From assembly GCA_017546805.1 (NCBI GenBank), contig JAFYRT010000057.1, forward strand, positions 1 to 44,397: a stretch of DNA of 44,397 nucleotides, read 5' to 3'. A program made the translations under genes and the position numbers. This document shows positions 5,938 through 15,051 of this stretch, piece after piece. Position 1 is the first letter of the stretch. The number at the start of each line of letters is the position of its first letter. This DNA is from Muribaculaceae bacterium (GTDB taxonomy: Bacteria; Bacteroidota; Bacteroidia; Bacteroidales; G3-4614). The notes under the pieces are model-generated. The model searched no databases. It was given only the letters and a program-made list of their open reading frames with translations, and was not told the origin of the DNA.

Positions 5938-8732
5938 CACTTCTCGTTATCATACGGACTGCTGCTCTTTTCGTATTTGAGGTCTTGCAACATTGAAGAT
6001 TTCACGCTTATGCGGAAGTCGTACGATTTATACGGACCAACGGGAACGAAATTACAGCTCATGCTCCAACAGTGCATATCGCGAGTGATGCCACAGCTCA
6101 TATATGCAATTCTTTTTATGTCAAAGTCGTAACTTCCCGAGAAAGTAAACGTCCAGTTCTTTGTTGGTTGAATGTTTCCGGAGAAGCTTAAGTTTTGAGT
6201 GAATTTTCCGTTGTACTCCATCTTCTCTTTGTTAAACTCTCCATATCCGTAATTGATAGAGTAGCTGACAGAGAAACTCCAGGGTATCTTCCATTTTAGA
6301 TATCCGTCTTTCATGTCGCTATCTTCGTTTTGTGGCTCGGTTTCACCACGACTTTTTTTCTCCTCTTCTCTCATCTCTTTTATTCGAGCCAGCTCCTCAA
6401 GGTTTGTTATGGGTTCTCCCGTATCGCTCAAAATTGATGATGAGTTCTCTTCTTCATTCTTATCTTTCTTACCGAACCATTTTTTGAATGTGTCGTTATT
6501 GAACGTGTATGAGAATGATGTTCCTGTACTTGATAAACGTCCCAATCCTTTACCAACTTTCCAGCGGGGAATGTTTACTCTGACGGGGTTTCCGTAAGAG
6601 TTTAGTTGATAGGTATATGTGTCGAATGTAAAGTTTGTTTGGAAATTGAAATTCTTGGTGAGTTTTAGTAATAGATTCATGTTGATATTACTCCATCTCA
6701 TTGAATCGGCAGCCATATTGTAGCCCCAATTCACGCCCAAGTTTTCAATCAAACTAATCTTTTTGACTCCCGTAGAGTCGCGTTTGGAGTTGACCTTCAT
6801 CTCAAGATTGTTTGCCAAACTGAAGTTGATGGTTCCCTGCCTGCCTTGCGGGGCAGTTCCAAATACATTATGCGAGAAAGGAGAGTATTTTACCTCCTTT
6901 ACCGAGCCGTCTTTGTTGATTTGAGTGTATCGTTGCCAGAATCCGAAACGTTCGTGGCTGAAGTCCGGAGCTCCTGTAATGCTTACGCTTGGTGTCATGA
7001 CGTGGCGTATCATTTTTATCTTCTTGCCGCCAAACCATTTGGCTGGTTGGAAGAATCCGTATAGTTTGGTTTGCATCGATACGCTTCCGCTGTAGTTATA
7101 TACATTGTAAAAACCATATATGGTGTCGTTTACAACTGCCGATGCTCGAGGGTCCCACTGCTTCATTATACGGTTTGAATACATTCTGTCTGTAAAACTG
7201 AATGATGGTGTTATGTTTATGTACTTCAACAGTGTAAATGTTGCAGATACCGGCACGGTGTGTTTCATACCGTTTTTCCAATCTTTTATAAAGCTCGATT
7301 TGAATAAAAGATCTTGTTTTGTGGTGATATTGTTTCTGAACATACCCGAGTAGCTGAAGCTGATTTTCTCATACCAGCGCTCTTTGCCTACAGGTTTTTT
7401 GCGTTTAAAGGGGTATATTCTGCTTACGTTGACGGTAAAGTCGGGAAGCGAAACAACTATAGTAGAGTCTTGGCTTCGTTGTGTGATATTTGTTGTTGCA
7501 GATATTGAAACAGGTGCATTGGGGAATGAGTATGTGAAGTTTACTGTTGAACTTTTTGTGTTTTGTGTAAACTCCGATGGGTTGTAGTATGTGCTTAAAC
7601 TGTTTCTGTCATATCCACTTGTGGTAAAGTTTACCATTGCCGAGAAGCTCATATTGGGATTTGCTTTCTTGTCTTGGCGGTGTTGCCATGCAAGCCTGAA
7701 GTTTGTCTGTTTTGAGTAGTCGGGCATACCTTTGTCGCCCAATACGGTGGTGAGGTAACTTGCGTTTATGTATCCCGAGAATTTATATCTTTTTGCATAT
7801 ATCGACTGTCCTTGCAATCCCCAAGAGCCTTTTGTGTATATCTCTCCTGTCAGGGCAAGGTCTACGCAGTCGTTAATGGCAAAATAGTAGCCTCCGTTAC
7901 GAAGATACAAACCTCGGCTCATCTCCTCTCCAATGGTTGGGAAGATAACTCCCGATGAATATTTTTCGGTGAATGGAAAAAATCCGAATGGTACAGCCAA
8001 TGGTAGAGGTACTCCTGCCAAAACCATATATGCCGGACCTGTAACAACATTTTTTCCGGGACGCATTTTAGCTTTTGTCAATTGTAGATGGAAGTGAGGG
8101 CTTTCGTGTTTGTCGCAAGTGGTGTATTTGCCATTGGCGAGATAAAAATCGCCTGCCGCATCTTTCTTTGTCTTGCCTCCGATAAGGTATCCCTCGCCTT
8201 GTTGAGTCTTAACGTTTGTGATATAACCTCGTTTGCTCTTAAAGTTATATTTCATTGTCTCAGACTCGTATTCACCGCTTTTGTCTTTGAATACAGGAGA
8301 TCCTGTGGTGTTACCCAAGGTGTCTGTTGTTCCCACGGCATAAACGGTGCTGCTATCCATGTCCATGCGTATTTCATAGGCGGTAAGTTCTATGTCTTGG
8401 TAGTTGATTTTGCTCGAACCAAACATGTATGCCATGTTGCCACTCATCATTACCATGGAGTCGGTTGCTGTATATGTGACTATATCCTCCAATGCCTCCT
8501 TTTTTTGAATGGGAGGGGTGGGGGTGTTTGCAATAGAATCAGTGGGGATGGAGTCCGATTTGTTAGGTGTCACAGAAGAGATGCTATCGTTAGAGATAGT
8601 ATTGACAGATAAGGGCGCAATTTTCTCTGCACCTTTATCTCCTTTTTGAGCTCCTGCGTATAAATTTACCGATAGCAGGGCTGCGATAAGGACAAAAACC
8701 GTTATGTAAAATCTGTTTCTCTTTGTGGACAT
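5931..8732 (-). CDS. lptD: LPS-assembly protein LptD (Bacteroidetes type)
   Basis: A 933-residue protein with a cleavable signal peptide (residues 1-29, ending LYAGAQ) and a Ser/Thr-rich linker. An N-terminal OstA/LptA-like beta-jellyroll follows (about 90-230, with MVMMSGNMAYMFGSSKINY and the LTAYEIRMDMDSSTVYAVG pattern). The remainder is a large beta-barrel rich in alternating aromatic strands, with FGFFPF near the plug/barrel junction. LptD inserts lipopolysaccharide into the outer leaflet of the outer membrane together with LptE. An acidic, Lys-rich loop (about 715-770) is probably extracellular or an inter-strand insertion. It has a -7 box upstream and stands between the HD-domain gene and rpsA. 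Confidence 0.88.
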   Translation of the reverse strand: MSTKRNRFYITVFVLIAALLSVNLYAGAQKGDKGAEKIAPLSVNTISNDSISSVTPNKSDSIPTDSIANTPTPPIQKKEALEDIVTYTATDSMVMMSGNMAYMFGSSKINYQDIELTAYEIRMDMDSSTVYAVGTTDTLGNTTGSPVFKDKSGEYESETMKYNFKSKRGYITNVKTQQGEGYLIGGKTKKDAAGDFYLANGKYTTCDKHESPHFHLQLTKAKMRPGKNVVTGPAYMVLAGVPLPLAVPFGFFPFTEKYSSGVIFPTIGEEMSRGLYLRNGGYYFAINDCVDLALTGEIYTKGSWGLQGQSIYAKRYKFSGYINASYLTTVLGDKGMPDYSKQTNFRLAWQHRQDKKANPNMSFSAMVNFTTSGYDRNSLSTYYNPSEFTQNTKSSTVNFTYSFPNAPVSISATTNITQRSQDSTIVVSLPDFTVNVSRIYPFKRKKPVGKERWYEKISFSYSGMFRNNITTKQDLLFKSSFIKDWKNGMKHTVPVSATFTLLKYINITPSFSFTDRMYSNRIMKQWDPRASAVVNDTIYGFYNVYNYSGSVSMQTKLYGFFQPAKWFGGKKIKMIRHVMTPSVSITGAPDFSHERFGFWQRYTQINKDGSVKEVKYSPFSHNVFGTAPQGRQGTINFSLANNLEMKVNSKRDSTGVKKISLIENLGVNWGYNMAADSMRWSNINMNLLLKLTKNFNFQTNFTFDTYTYQLNSYGNPVRVNIPRWKVGKGLGRLSSTGTSFSYTFNNDTFKKWFGKKDKNEEENSSSILSDTGEPITNLEELARIKEMREEEKKSRGETEPQNEDSDMKDGYLKWKIPWSFSVSYSINYGYGEFNKEKMEYNGKFTQNLSFSGNIQPTKNWTFTFSGSYDFDIKRIAYMSCGITRDMHCWSMSCNFVPVGPYKSYDFRISVKSSMLQDLKYEKSSSPYDNEKWY

Positions 8733-8765
8733 GTTTTTGAAAGCCTATTTTCCGCAATCAACCCA

Positions 8766-8773
8766 CAAAGGTA
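8766..8773 (-). promoter_or_regulatory. -7 box for lptD
   Basis: On the minus strand this reads TACCTTTG, an exact TAnnTTTG match 34 bases before the lptD start. The upstream -33 position shows no clear TTTG. Confidence 0.5.
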
Positions 8774-8855
8774 GTAATTTTGTGGCAAAGTTACCGAATT
8801 ACAGCCCTTTTTTATGGATTTTTAGTATTGATTTATCTAATATCAAGGATGAAAT

Positions 8856-8887
8856 CTCCCTAAATGGAGGAAATAGGGGCTGAGGAG
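8856..8887. repeat. GC-rich palindromic repeat, copy 2 (diverged, inverted)
   Basis: Read on the minus strand this begins CTCCTCAGCCCC and ends TTTAGGGAG, paralleling CTCCTCACCCCC ... GAGGGGAG at 104-140. The middle has diverged and the stem is shortened. It lies between lptD and the HD-domain gene, just past the latter's stop codon. Confidence 0.45.
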
Positions 8888-8912
8888 TGTGCTCTTTAAA
8901 ATGTTGGTCTGT

Positions 8913-9467
8913 TTACGAGAACAACTCTGTCCAAGCGTCAAACCTTTTTAGTGTATCATTGCCAAAGCGTTCGAGCGAAGCTCTTGCTTCGGCTAACGAT
9001 TTGCGTTTGTCGGGAGATGTTTTTGAGAAAAATTTGTCGGCGTAAGCAACAATTTTCTCCTCAATGGATACGGGAATTACATCTTTGTGAGGGAGTGGGA
9101 GGTTTTGAGTTTCAATCTCTTTTGCTGAAATCCCGGCTCCTGTATGTCTTTCGCAAACAAGAGCATGCTTCTCCAATCCTTCGTTGCGCAATATCTCGGC
9201 TCCTAAAAACGAGTGCATGATATATGGTTTATCGCCCGTGCAAAAGATTTTTGGGGCATTGGTTAGATATATGCCAATGTCATGAAGCATTGCGGCCTCA
9301 TAAACAAATGTAGCATCGGCACCCAATTCAGGGTGCGATGCCACTATTTCAATCGCCAACTCTGCAACACTTTTGCTGTGAGCAATAAGTAGATTGTAGA
9401 GAGGTGTGTTTTTTGTATAATACTTCTCTATTATAGAGATATAGTCTATTCTATAACTGTTGTCCAT
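8913..9467 (-). CDS. HD-domain metal-dependent phosphohydrolase
   Basis: A 184-residue single-domain HD protein. Metal ligands are visible as His30 (LLIAHSKSVAELA), the doublet His62-Asp63 (MLHDIG), His85 (IMHSF), His108 (ERHTG) and a late Asp in YADKFFSK. HD proteins hydrolyse phosphate esters, often of nucleotides or tRNA ends; which substrate this subgroup uses is not evident. The start codon lies inside ilvE and the genes overlap by 22 bases, so it is almost certainly translated from the ilvE transcript. The first residues, MDNSYRID, come from the same bases as the last ilvE codons in another frame. Confidence 0.85.
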   Translation of the reverse strand: MDNSYRIDYISIIEKYYTKNTPLYNLLIAHSKSVAELAIEIVASHPELGADATFVYEAAMLHDIGIYLTNAPKIFCTGDKPYIMHSFLGAEILRNEGLEKHALVCERHTGAGISAKEIETQNLPLPHKDVIPVSIEEKIVAYADKFFSKTSPDKRKSLAEARASLERFGNDTLKRFDAWTELFS

Positions 9468-10471
9468 TGGTGTCTGTCTTCAACCTCGCCGTATTGAATA
9501 CCTCTCAATTCGTTATACAATTTTGTACTGTAAGGTCCGGGACGTCCATCTTTAGAGATAACGTAGCTGATGTTGTTGTCCAAGTCGTCAACACGTTGCA
9601 TTGGAGAGATTACTGCTGCTGTACCGCAAGCACCTGCCTCTTCGAATGTAGCCAATTCCTCTTCCGGAATTTGACGTTGCTCAACAGTCATACCCATATC
9701 TTCTGCCAATTGCATAAGGCTTCGGTTTGTGATAGAGGGTAGGATAGACGATGATTTAGGTGTTATGTAGGTATTGTTTTTAATACCGAAGAAGTTTGCT
9801 GCACCTGCCTCGTCGATATATTTTTTCTCTTTAGCATCAAGGTACAACTCGCAAGAGTATCCTAAATCGTGAGCTTGTTTGTTCGCCAAAAGACTTGCTG
9901 CATAGTTTCCGCCCACTTTATAGCGACCTGTTCCAAGAGGAGCAGCACGGTCGTAACCTCTGATTATTACGTATGGAGTTGTTGAGAATCCGCCTTTGAA
10001 GTAAGGTCCTACGGGAGTTACAAATATCAAGAATAGGTATTCGTTTGCAGGATGAACACCAACTTGAGCACCTGTTCCTATCAATAAAGGTCTGATATAT
10101 AATGAAGCTCCGCTTTCGTAAGGAGGAACAAAACGTTCGTTTAGTTTTACAACTTTCTCAACCATCTCGCAGAACAACTCAGTAGGAAGTTCCGGCATAA
10201 GAATTCCGCGACATGTAGCTTGTAGGCGTTCTGCATTGTCTTTCATTCTGAAAACACGAATCTTTCCGTCTTTTCCTCTAAATGCTTTAAGACCTTCAAA
10301 AGCCTCTTGTCCATAGTGAAGACAGGTTGCCGCCATACTCATATTAATAGTATCGGTAGAACTTACTTCAACTTCTCCCCATTTTCCGTCGCGATAGTAT
10401 CTGCGAACATTATAATCGGTGGGCATATATCCAAACGATAAGTTAGCCCAATCTATCTCTTGTTTTGTCAT
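9446..10471 (-). CDS. ilvE: Branched-chain amino acid aminotransferase
   Basis: A 341-residue fold-type IV PLP enzyme. It transfers the amino group between glutamate and the keto acids of Leu, Ile and Val, the last step of their synthesis. Family hallmarks include HYGQEAFEGLKAF near residue 55, RPLLIGTGAQVGVHPA, the PLP-lysine segment GRYKVGGNYAAS and the C-terminal GTAAVISPMQ. Length is normal for the family's class II-like members (about 340-360). A -7 box lies upstream. It overlaps the downstream HD-domain gene by 22 bases, which suggests translational coupling. Confidence 0.96.
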   Translation of the reverse strand: MTKQEIDWANLSFGYMPTDYNVRRYYRDGKWGEVEVSSTDTINMSMAATCLHYGQEAFEGLKAFRGKDGKIRVFRMKDNAERLQATCRGILMPELPTELFCEMVEKVVKLNERFVPPYESGASLYIRPLLIGTGAQVGVHPANEYLFLIFVTPVGPYFKGGFSTTPYVIIRGYDRAAPLGTGRYKVGGNYAASLLANKQAHDLGYSCELYLDAKEKKYIDEAGAANFFGIKNNTYITPKSSSILPSITNRSLMQLAEDMGMTVEQRQIPEEELATFEEAGACGTAAVISPMQRVDDLDNNISYVISKDGRPGPYSTKLYNELRGIQYGEVEDRHQWTTVIE

Positions 10472-10496
10472 ATCTTAATTATTTTGTGAACGGTTG

Positions 10497-10504
10497 CAAA
10501 GATA
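10497..10504 (-). promoter_or_regulatory. -7 box for ilvE
   Basis: Minus-strand TATCTTTG, an exact match 26 bases before the ilvE start. The -33 position is not clear. Confidence 0.5.
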
Positions 10505-10570
10505 CAAATTTGATATTAAAAAGCAGAATATAATTAAAGTTTTTTTGTTTTAAACTCTGCTTTCTTATAT

Positions 10571-10999
10571 CTATTCATCGTCATCTTCGTCCCAAAGAGC
10601 AGGATAGTCGAAAGAGTATTCGCTTTCGATAAAGGCTTTCAGGTCTCGTCCTTCGCGTTTTGTAGGACGTCCCATGCCTTTGCTTCGAGCAACAAATCCG
10701 CTTATGCGCGACATTTCCAAAATATCGTATTGCTCTTGAGGAGTGATGTTCTCTAAAAACTCGGGAACAAGTTTTGCACCCATTCTGTTTTCGGCAAGAG
10801 CCAATACATGGAAAGTGTAAGTAATGGGAGGTTTGCGAACCGAAATTTCGTCGCCTACTTTAACTGTGCGAGAAGGCTTTACAGTTACCCCTTTCATCTC
10901 GACTCTGCCTTTTTTGCATGCATCAACAGCTTGAGTTCTGGTTTTGAAAACTCTCACGGCCCATAGCCACTTATCAATTCTAACCTCTTCTTTTGGCAT
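10571..10999 (-). CDS. S4-domain RNA-binding protein, Hsp15/RqcP-like
   Basis: A 142-residue protein with an N-terminal S4 RNA-binding domain (about 5-65: RIDKWLWAVRVFKTRTQAVDAC, then GRVEMKGVTVKPSRTVKVGD). Hsp15 and RqcP family members bind stalled 50S subunits carrying peptidyl-tRNA and help ribosome rescue or quality control. The C-terminal tail is basic then strongly acidic (ending DEDDDE). It starts two bases after the pth stop codon. The partnership with peptidyl-tRNA hydrolase and L25 fits a role on peptidyl-tRNA, although that function is inferred from the family. Confidence 0.9.
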   Translation of the reverse strand: MPKEEVRIDKWLWAVRVFKTRTQAVDACKKGRVEMKGVTVKPSRTVKVGDEISVRKPPITYTFHVLALAENRMGAKLVPEFLENITPQEQYDILEMSRISGFVARSKGMGRPTKREGRDLKAFIESEYSFDYPALWDEDDDE

Positions 11000-11001
11000 A
11001 A

Positions 11002-11562
11002 CTATTTATTGTTGTATTGAGTCATAGTTCTTGCGGCACCTGCCAAACAAAAACTTGTGATAATCTCTTTTGCCACATCCAGACGTGGTGCAATTATGTT
11101 TCCTTCTTCCGAAGAGAATTTGCCAAGAACATAATCAACTTGTCCTCCTTTGGGAAATTCGTTTCCGATACCAAAGCGCAGACGTGCAAAATTCTGACCT
11201 ATCAGTTGAGAGATGTGTGCCAATCCGTTGTGTCCTCCGGGGCTTCCTTTCTCTTTTAGTCGTAACTGTCCGAGAGGTAGAGCGAGGTCATCTACAATAA
11301 CCAACAGATTTTCATTAGGGATACTCTCTTTTTGCAACCAATATCTTACCGCATTTCCACTCAAGTTCATATAGGTGGAGGGTTTCAGTAGAATAAGGGT
11401 GCGACCTTTTACCGAAATTTTAGCTATAGCGCCATATCTCGAATCGGTAAAAACAGTATTGGACGCCTTAGCTAAAGCGTCCAATACCTTAAATCCTATA
11501 TTGTGGCGGGTGTTATCGTATTCGCTACCGATATTACCCAAACCTGTAATAAGATACTTCAT
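11002..11562 (-). CDS. pth: Peptidyl-tRNA hydrolase
   Basis: A 186-residue enzyme that frees tRNA from prematurely released peptidyl-tRNA. Family motifs are complete: [18 protein letters not shown] with the catalytic His near residue 20, [10 protein letters not shown] near 60-69, [15 protein letters not shown] with the catalytic Asp near 93, and [11 protein letters not shown]. It sits between rplY (11 bases upstream) and the S4-domain gene (two bases downstream), a common rplY-pth arrangement. Confidence 0.97.
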   Translation of the reverse strand: MKYLITGLGNIGSEYDNTRHNIGFKVLDALAKASNTVFTDSRYGAIAKISVKGRTLILLKPSTYMNLSGNAVRYWLQKESIPNENLLVIVDDLALPLGQLRLKEKGSPGGHNGLAHISQLIGQNFARLRFGIGNEFPKGGQVDYVLGKFSSEEGNIIAPRLDVAKEIITSFCLAGAARTMTQYNNK

Positions 11563-11573
11563 TAATCAGTTAA

Positions 11574-12224
11574 TTACTTTCTTGCAGCAGCGGCAGCAGC
11601 GGCAGCAGCACGAGTCATCATTACTGAACATACAACAGCCTCTTTGGGGTTGATAAGTTCGATGTTGTCAAATTTAAGATCACCTACGTAGATTGATTTG
11701 CCAAGAGCCAATGACTCAACGTTTACAGTCAATTTCTCAGGAATCTCAGTGTAGATAGCTTTCGCTTTAAGACGACGCATTTTAAGAACCAATTTACCTC
11801 CGGCTTTAACACCCTCAGCGTGTCCGTCAAGAACAACAGGAACAGCCATAACGATAGGTTTCTCTTTAGAGATTTCTAAGAAATCCAAGTGAAGGATGTT
11901 TCCTGTTACAGGGTGGAATTGTGCATCTTTAAGCACTGCCATAACCTCTTTCTCTCCTATTTTAAGTTCAATAGCGAAGATGTCGGGAGTGTAGATAAGT
12001 TTGCGAACTGCCTCAGTTGAAACTTTGAAATCGGTAACGATCATACCTTTTCCATCTTTCAATGCTACGCATTTTTCACCCTCTTTCAACTCGCCGTTGT
12101 AAGGAAATTCTACTATTTTTCCGCCGTTAAGAACAGCAGGAATCATGTTCTCTTTACGAAGAGATTTGCTCTCTTTTTTACCCAAGTTTACGCGGGGAGA
12201 GCCTTCCAATTGGAATGTTTTCAT
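11574..12224 (-). CDS. rplY: 50S ribosomal protein L25/Ctc
   Basis: A 216-residue long-form (TL5/Ctc) L25, which binds 5S rRNA. The N-terminal L25 domain (1-95, MKTFQLEGSPRVNLGKKES) is followed by the beta-rich C-terminal domain (about 96-190). The protein ends in nine alanines before RK, encoded by a 9-base tandem repeat at 11584-11610. It heads the rplY-pth-S4 transcript and has a good promoter, in a divergent region shared with gltX. Confidence 0.96.
   Translation of the reverse strand: MKTFQLEGSPRVNLGKKESKSLRKENMIPAVLNGGKIVEFPYNGELKEGEKCVALKDGKGMIVTDFKVSTEAVRKLIYTPDIFAIELKIGEKEVMAVLKDAQFHPVTGNILHLDFLEISKEKPIVMAVPVVLDGHAEGVKAGGKLVLKMRRLKAKAIYTEIPEKLTVNVESLALGKSIYVGDLKFDNIELINPKEAVVCSVMMTRAAAAAAAAARK
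11584..11610. repeat. In-frame 9-base tandem repeat encoding the L25 poly-Ala tail
   Basis: Three copies of GCAGCAGCG (the last ending GCA) on the plus strand encode consecutive Ala residues of L25 on the minus strand. Unit gain or loss would change tail length by three residues without a frameshift. Confidence 0.8.
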
Positions 12225-12306
12225 TGTTTTAAAAAATTTTGTGTTACTAAAAATTAAGTTTAATTACTCCTTAATTTCCCATCGCACGGAATACTAAAAA
12301 GCGGCG

Positions 12307-12338
12307 CAAAGGTACAAATAATATTTTATTTGAGCAAA
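12307..12338 (-). promoter_or_regulatory. Promoter of rplY-pth-S4 operon
   Basis: On the minus strand TTTG (12335-12338), 20 bases, then TACCTTTG (12307-12314), a near-ideal Bacteroidetes promoter. The predicted leader before the rplY start is about 75 bases. Confidence 0.75.
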
Positions 12339-12384
12339 TTGCCCAAAATATTATTTATATCAACTCTTTTTAAAAAAAAATGAA

Positions 12385-12392
12385 TACCTTTG
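12385..12392 (+). promoter_or_regulatory. -7 box for gltX
   Basis: TACCTTTG matches TAnnTTTG exactly and lies 42 bases before the gltX ATG. The -33 position is T-rich without a TTG. Together with the rplY promoter it forms a divergent promoter region. Confidence 0.6.
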
Positions 12393-12433
12393 CAAAATAA
12401 TATAAAGAGTAAGATAAATAATACTGAATACAT

Positions 12434-13960
12434 ATGGAACAACGTAAAGTAAGAGTGCGTTTTGCACCAAGTCCAACAGGCCCATTGCATATTGGTGGAG
12501 TAAGAACTGCATTATATAACTATCTGTTTGCAAAACAACATGGCGGAGATATGATTCTTCGTATAGAAGATACCGACTCTCAACGTTTTGTGCCGGGAGC
12601 TGAGGATTATATAATATCTTCGTTGGCGTGGTTAGGCGTAAAATTCGACGAGGGAGTAAACTACGGAGGAGATTTTGGACCATATCGCCAATCAGAGCGT
12701 CGCGATATATACCGTAAATATGTAAGCCAACTATTGGAGGCGGATAAGGCATACATTGCATTTGACACACCTCAAGAGCTGGAGGCTAAACGTAACGAAA
12801 TACCAAACTTCCAATACGATGCAAAGACTCGTATGTCAATGCGTAACTCTTTGGTTATGGACAAAGCCGAGGTGGAAAAACTAATTTTCGAAGGTGAGAA
12901 ATATGTTGTCCGCATAAAAATAGAACCAAACGAAGATGTAGTGGTGGATGATATGATTAGAGGCAAAGTTACAATCAACTCATCGGTTCTCGATGATAAA
13001 GTTTTGTACAAATCTGCCGATGACCTTCCAACATACCACTTGGCGAATATTGTGGATGACCACCTAATGGAGGTGACTCATGTTATTCGTGGAGAGGAGT
13101 GGTTGCCATCTGCTCCCCTACACGTTCTTCTATACAGAGCATTCGGATGGGAGGATACAATGCCTCGTTTTGCACACTTGCCACTATTGTTGAAACCCGA
13201 AGGAAACGGTAAATTGAGCAAACGCGATGGTGATAGATTGGGATTCCCTGTGTTCCCATTGGAGTGGAAAGACCCCAAAAGCGGAGAGATATCATCAGGA
13301 TACAGAGAGAGCGGATATCTACCCGAAGCGGTTGTTAACTTCTTGGCATTGTTGGGTTGGAATCCAGGAACAGAACAAGAGTTATTATCAATGGATGAGT
13401 TGATAAAATTGTTCAATATCGAAAAATGTAGCAAGGCAGGAGCAAAATTCGATTACGAAAAAGGGAAATGGTTCAACCATAAATATATACAAGAGAAGAG
13501 CGACGCCGAGGTGGCGGAGATGTTTGTTCCTATCTTAAAAGAGAAAGGAGTTGATGTTGAAGCTTACAATGTAGAGAAGATTGTATCTTTGGTAAAATCA
13601 AGAATAAATTTTGCAAAAGATTTATGGTCTCAAACATCATTCTTCTTTGAGGCTCCCGAAACCTATGCAGAGAAGGATATTCGTAAACGTTGGAAAGATG
13701 GAATGCCTCAAATAATATCTGAGTTGATAACTCTTTTGGAGGGTGAGGAAAATTATGCATCAGCTGCTCTTGAGGAGGTTGTGTTGGGCTGGATTGCCAA
13801 AAACGAATATCATTTGGGAAATACAATGAATGCTTTCCGTTTGGCGGTTGTAGGAGAGTGTCGTGGACCTCACATGTTCGACATTACCGAGATAATAGGT
13901 AAAGAGGAGACAATCGCAAGATTGAAAGTTGCATTGGATAAGATAAAACCAATAGCATAA
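12434..13960 (+). CDS. gltX: Glutamyl-tRNA synthetase
   Basis: A 508-residue class I aminoacyl-tRNA synthetase that charges tRNA-Glu. The HIGH-type motif is seen in [19 protein letters not shown] near residues 12-30, and the KMSKS loop is KLSKRDGD near 258. Length is usual for the family. Whether it is discriminating or also charges tRNA-Gln cannot be told from sequence alone. It is the first gene of a run with the outer-membrane protein and waaA, with only a few bases between genes. Confidence 0.97.
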   Translation: MEQRKVRVRFAPSPTGPLHIGGVRTALYNYLFAKQHGGDMILRIEDTDSQRFVPGAEDYIISSLAWLGVKFDEGVNYGGDFGPYRQSERRDIYRKYVSQLLEADKAYIAFDTPQELEAKRNEIPNFQYDAKTRMSMRNSLVMDKAEVEKLIFEGEKYVVRIKIEPNEDVVVDDMIRGKVTINSSVLDDKVLYKSADDLPTYHLANIVDDHLMEVTHVIRGEEWLPSAPLHVLLYRAFGWEDTMPRFAHLPLLLKPEGNGKLSKRDGDRLGFPVFPLEWKDPKSGEISSGYRESGYLPEAVVNFLALLGWNPGTEQELLSMDELIKLFNIEKCSKAGAKFDYEKGKWFNHKYIQEKSDAEVAEMFVPILKEKGVDVEAYNVEKIVSLVKSRINFAKDLWSQTSFFFEAPETYAEKDIRKRWKDGMPQIISELITLLEGEENYASAALEEVVLGWIAKNEYHLGNTMNAFRLAVVGECRGPHMFDITEIIGKEETIARLKVALDKIKPIA

Positions 13961-13973
13961 ATTGAATTCTGAC

Positions 13974-15050
13974 GTGATAAAAAGAGTCGTATATATAGCT
14001 CTGTTCTTTCTTATGATACTACCCGCATCAGCCCAAAAACTGATGTGGGATGTTGACTTTTGGGGTTATTTCGACAATAGGGAATATAATACCGATTTAA
14101 CATCTGCAAAAACTCTCTTCGGAATACGTCTGTCTCCGGAGATAGGCGTTGAATTTGATGACTCGCATCGTTTGATGGCAGGAGCAAGTTGGATTCAACC
14201 TTTTGGTGCAGAAGTGAAAGAGAGTAAAATAACTCCCACGCTCTATTATCGATATTCAAAACGAGGTTTTTCCATGAGTTTTGGTATGTTTCCAAGAACT
14301 CAACTCATTGACAAACTTCCATCGTATATGTTATACGATTCAATAGCGATATATCGTCCAAACATAGCAGGAGCTTTGTTTCAATATCAGGCTAAGAGGG
14401 GGTATGTCGAGGCGTATATCGATTGGACGCAAATGCAGACAAAAACGCGTCGTGAGGCATTTGTAATTCTTGCAGACGGACGTTGGACTCCTAAAGTTTT
14501 CATGGTTGGGGGATATTTCAGCATGAACCATTTGGCTCGTTCGAAAGAGCCTGCTGAGGGGGAGTCTGTGATGGATCATATTTCAATCTCTCCATATGTG
14601 GGTGCCGACTTCACCGAACTTACACCTAAATTAGACACGCTTTCGTTAAGAGTGGGCTATTATGTAGGCGTTGAGCGACACAGAGGTACAGGACAAAAGT
14701 TTATGCCAAACGGACCTTTGGTGGAGTTTAACATGGCATGGAAATATATAGGATTGGATAATACGTTCTATTATGGAGGAGATATGTATCCTTTCTACGG
14801 ATTGTGTGGCGCTCAACTATATCAAGGCGATCCTCTTTATCGCTCAGGCAAATGGTATAATCAAACCGATATAAATTTCTATTTTTTTAGAAACAGTTTT
14901 GTAAACTGTTCGGCAAAACTTTCATTTCATATCCTCCCAAATTCGTTTAACTTCCAACAACAATTGGCAGTAAGATTTAATCTGAACGAATCTATCTGGA
15001 AAGATAAGGAGAATAGAAACAAGAAACCATATTTAGAAGGAATATATTAA
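13974..15050 (+). CDS. Predicted outer-membrane beta-barrel protein, unknown function
   Basis: I do not recognise a specific family. The GTG at 13974 gives a normal signal peptide (MIKRVVYIALFFLMILPASAQ); a TTG at 13962 would only add four residues. The mature part is about 335 residues of alternating aromatic and polar strands (for example VDFWGYFDNREYN, TLYYRYSKRGFSMSFGMFP, WKYIGLDNTFYYGG). It ends in a strand-turn-strand pattern that includes FNFQQQLAVRFNLNES. This is a porin-like or barrel architecture. It lies directly between gltX and waaA, one base before the waaA start, so co-expression with LPS core synthesis is likely. Confidence 0.75.
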   Translation: MIKRVVYIALFFLMILPASAQKLMWDVDFWGYFDNREYNTDLTSAKTLFGIRLSPEIGVEFDDSHRLMAGASWIQPFGAEVKESKITPTLYYRYSKRGFSMSFGMFPRTQLIDKLPSYMLYDSIAIYRPNIAGALFQYQAKRGYVEAYIDWTQMQTKTRREAFVILADGRWTPKVFMVGGYFSMNHLARSKEPAEGESVMDHISISPYVGADFTELTPKLDTLSLRVGYYVGVERHRGTGQKFMPNGPLVEFNMAWKYIGLDNTFYYGGDMYPFYGLCGAQLYQGDPLYRSGKWYNQTDINFYFFRNSFVNCSAKLSFHILPNSFNFQQQLAVRFNLNESIWKDKENRNKKPYLEGIY

Positions 15051-15051
15051 C

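Noticed and set aside
8088..8612. Plus-strand open frame opposite lptD (174 codons)
   Set aside because: It is antisense to the signal and jellyroll region of lptD and shows no domain or promoter, only Cys/Val-rich shadow sequence.
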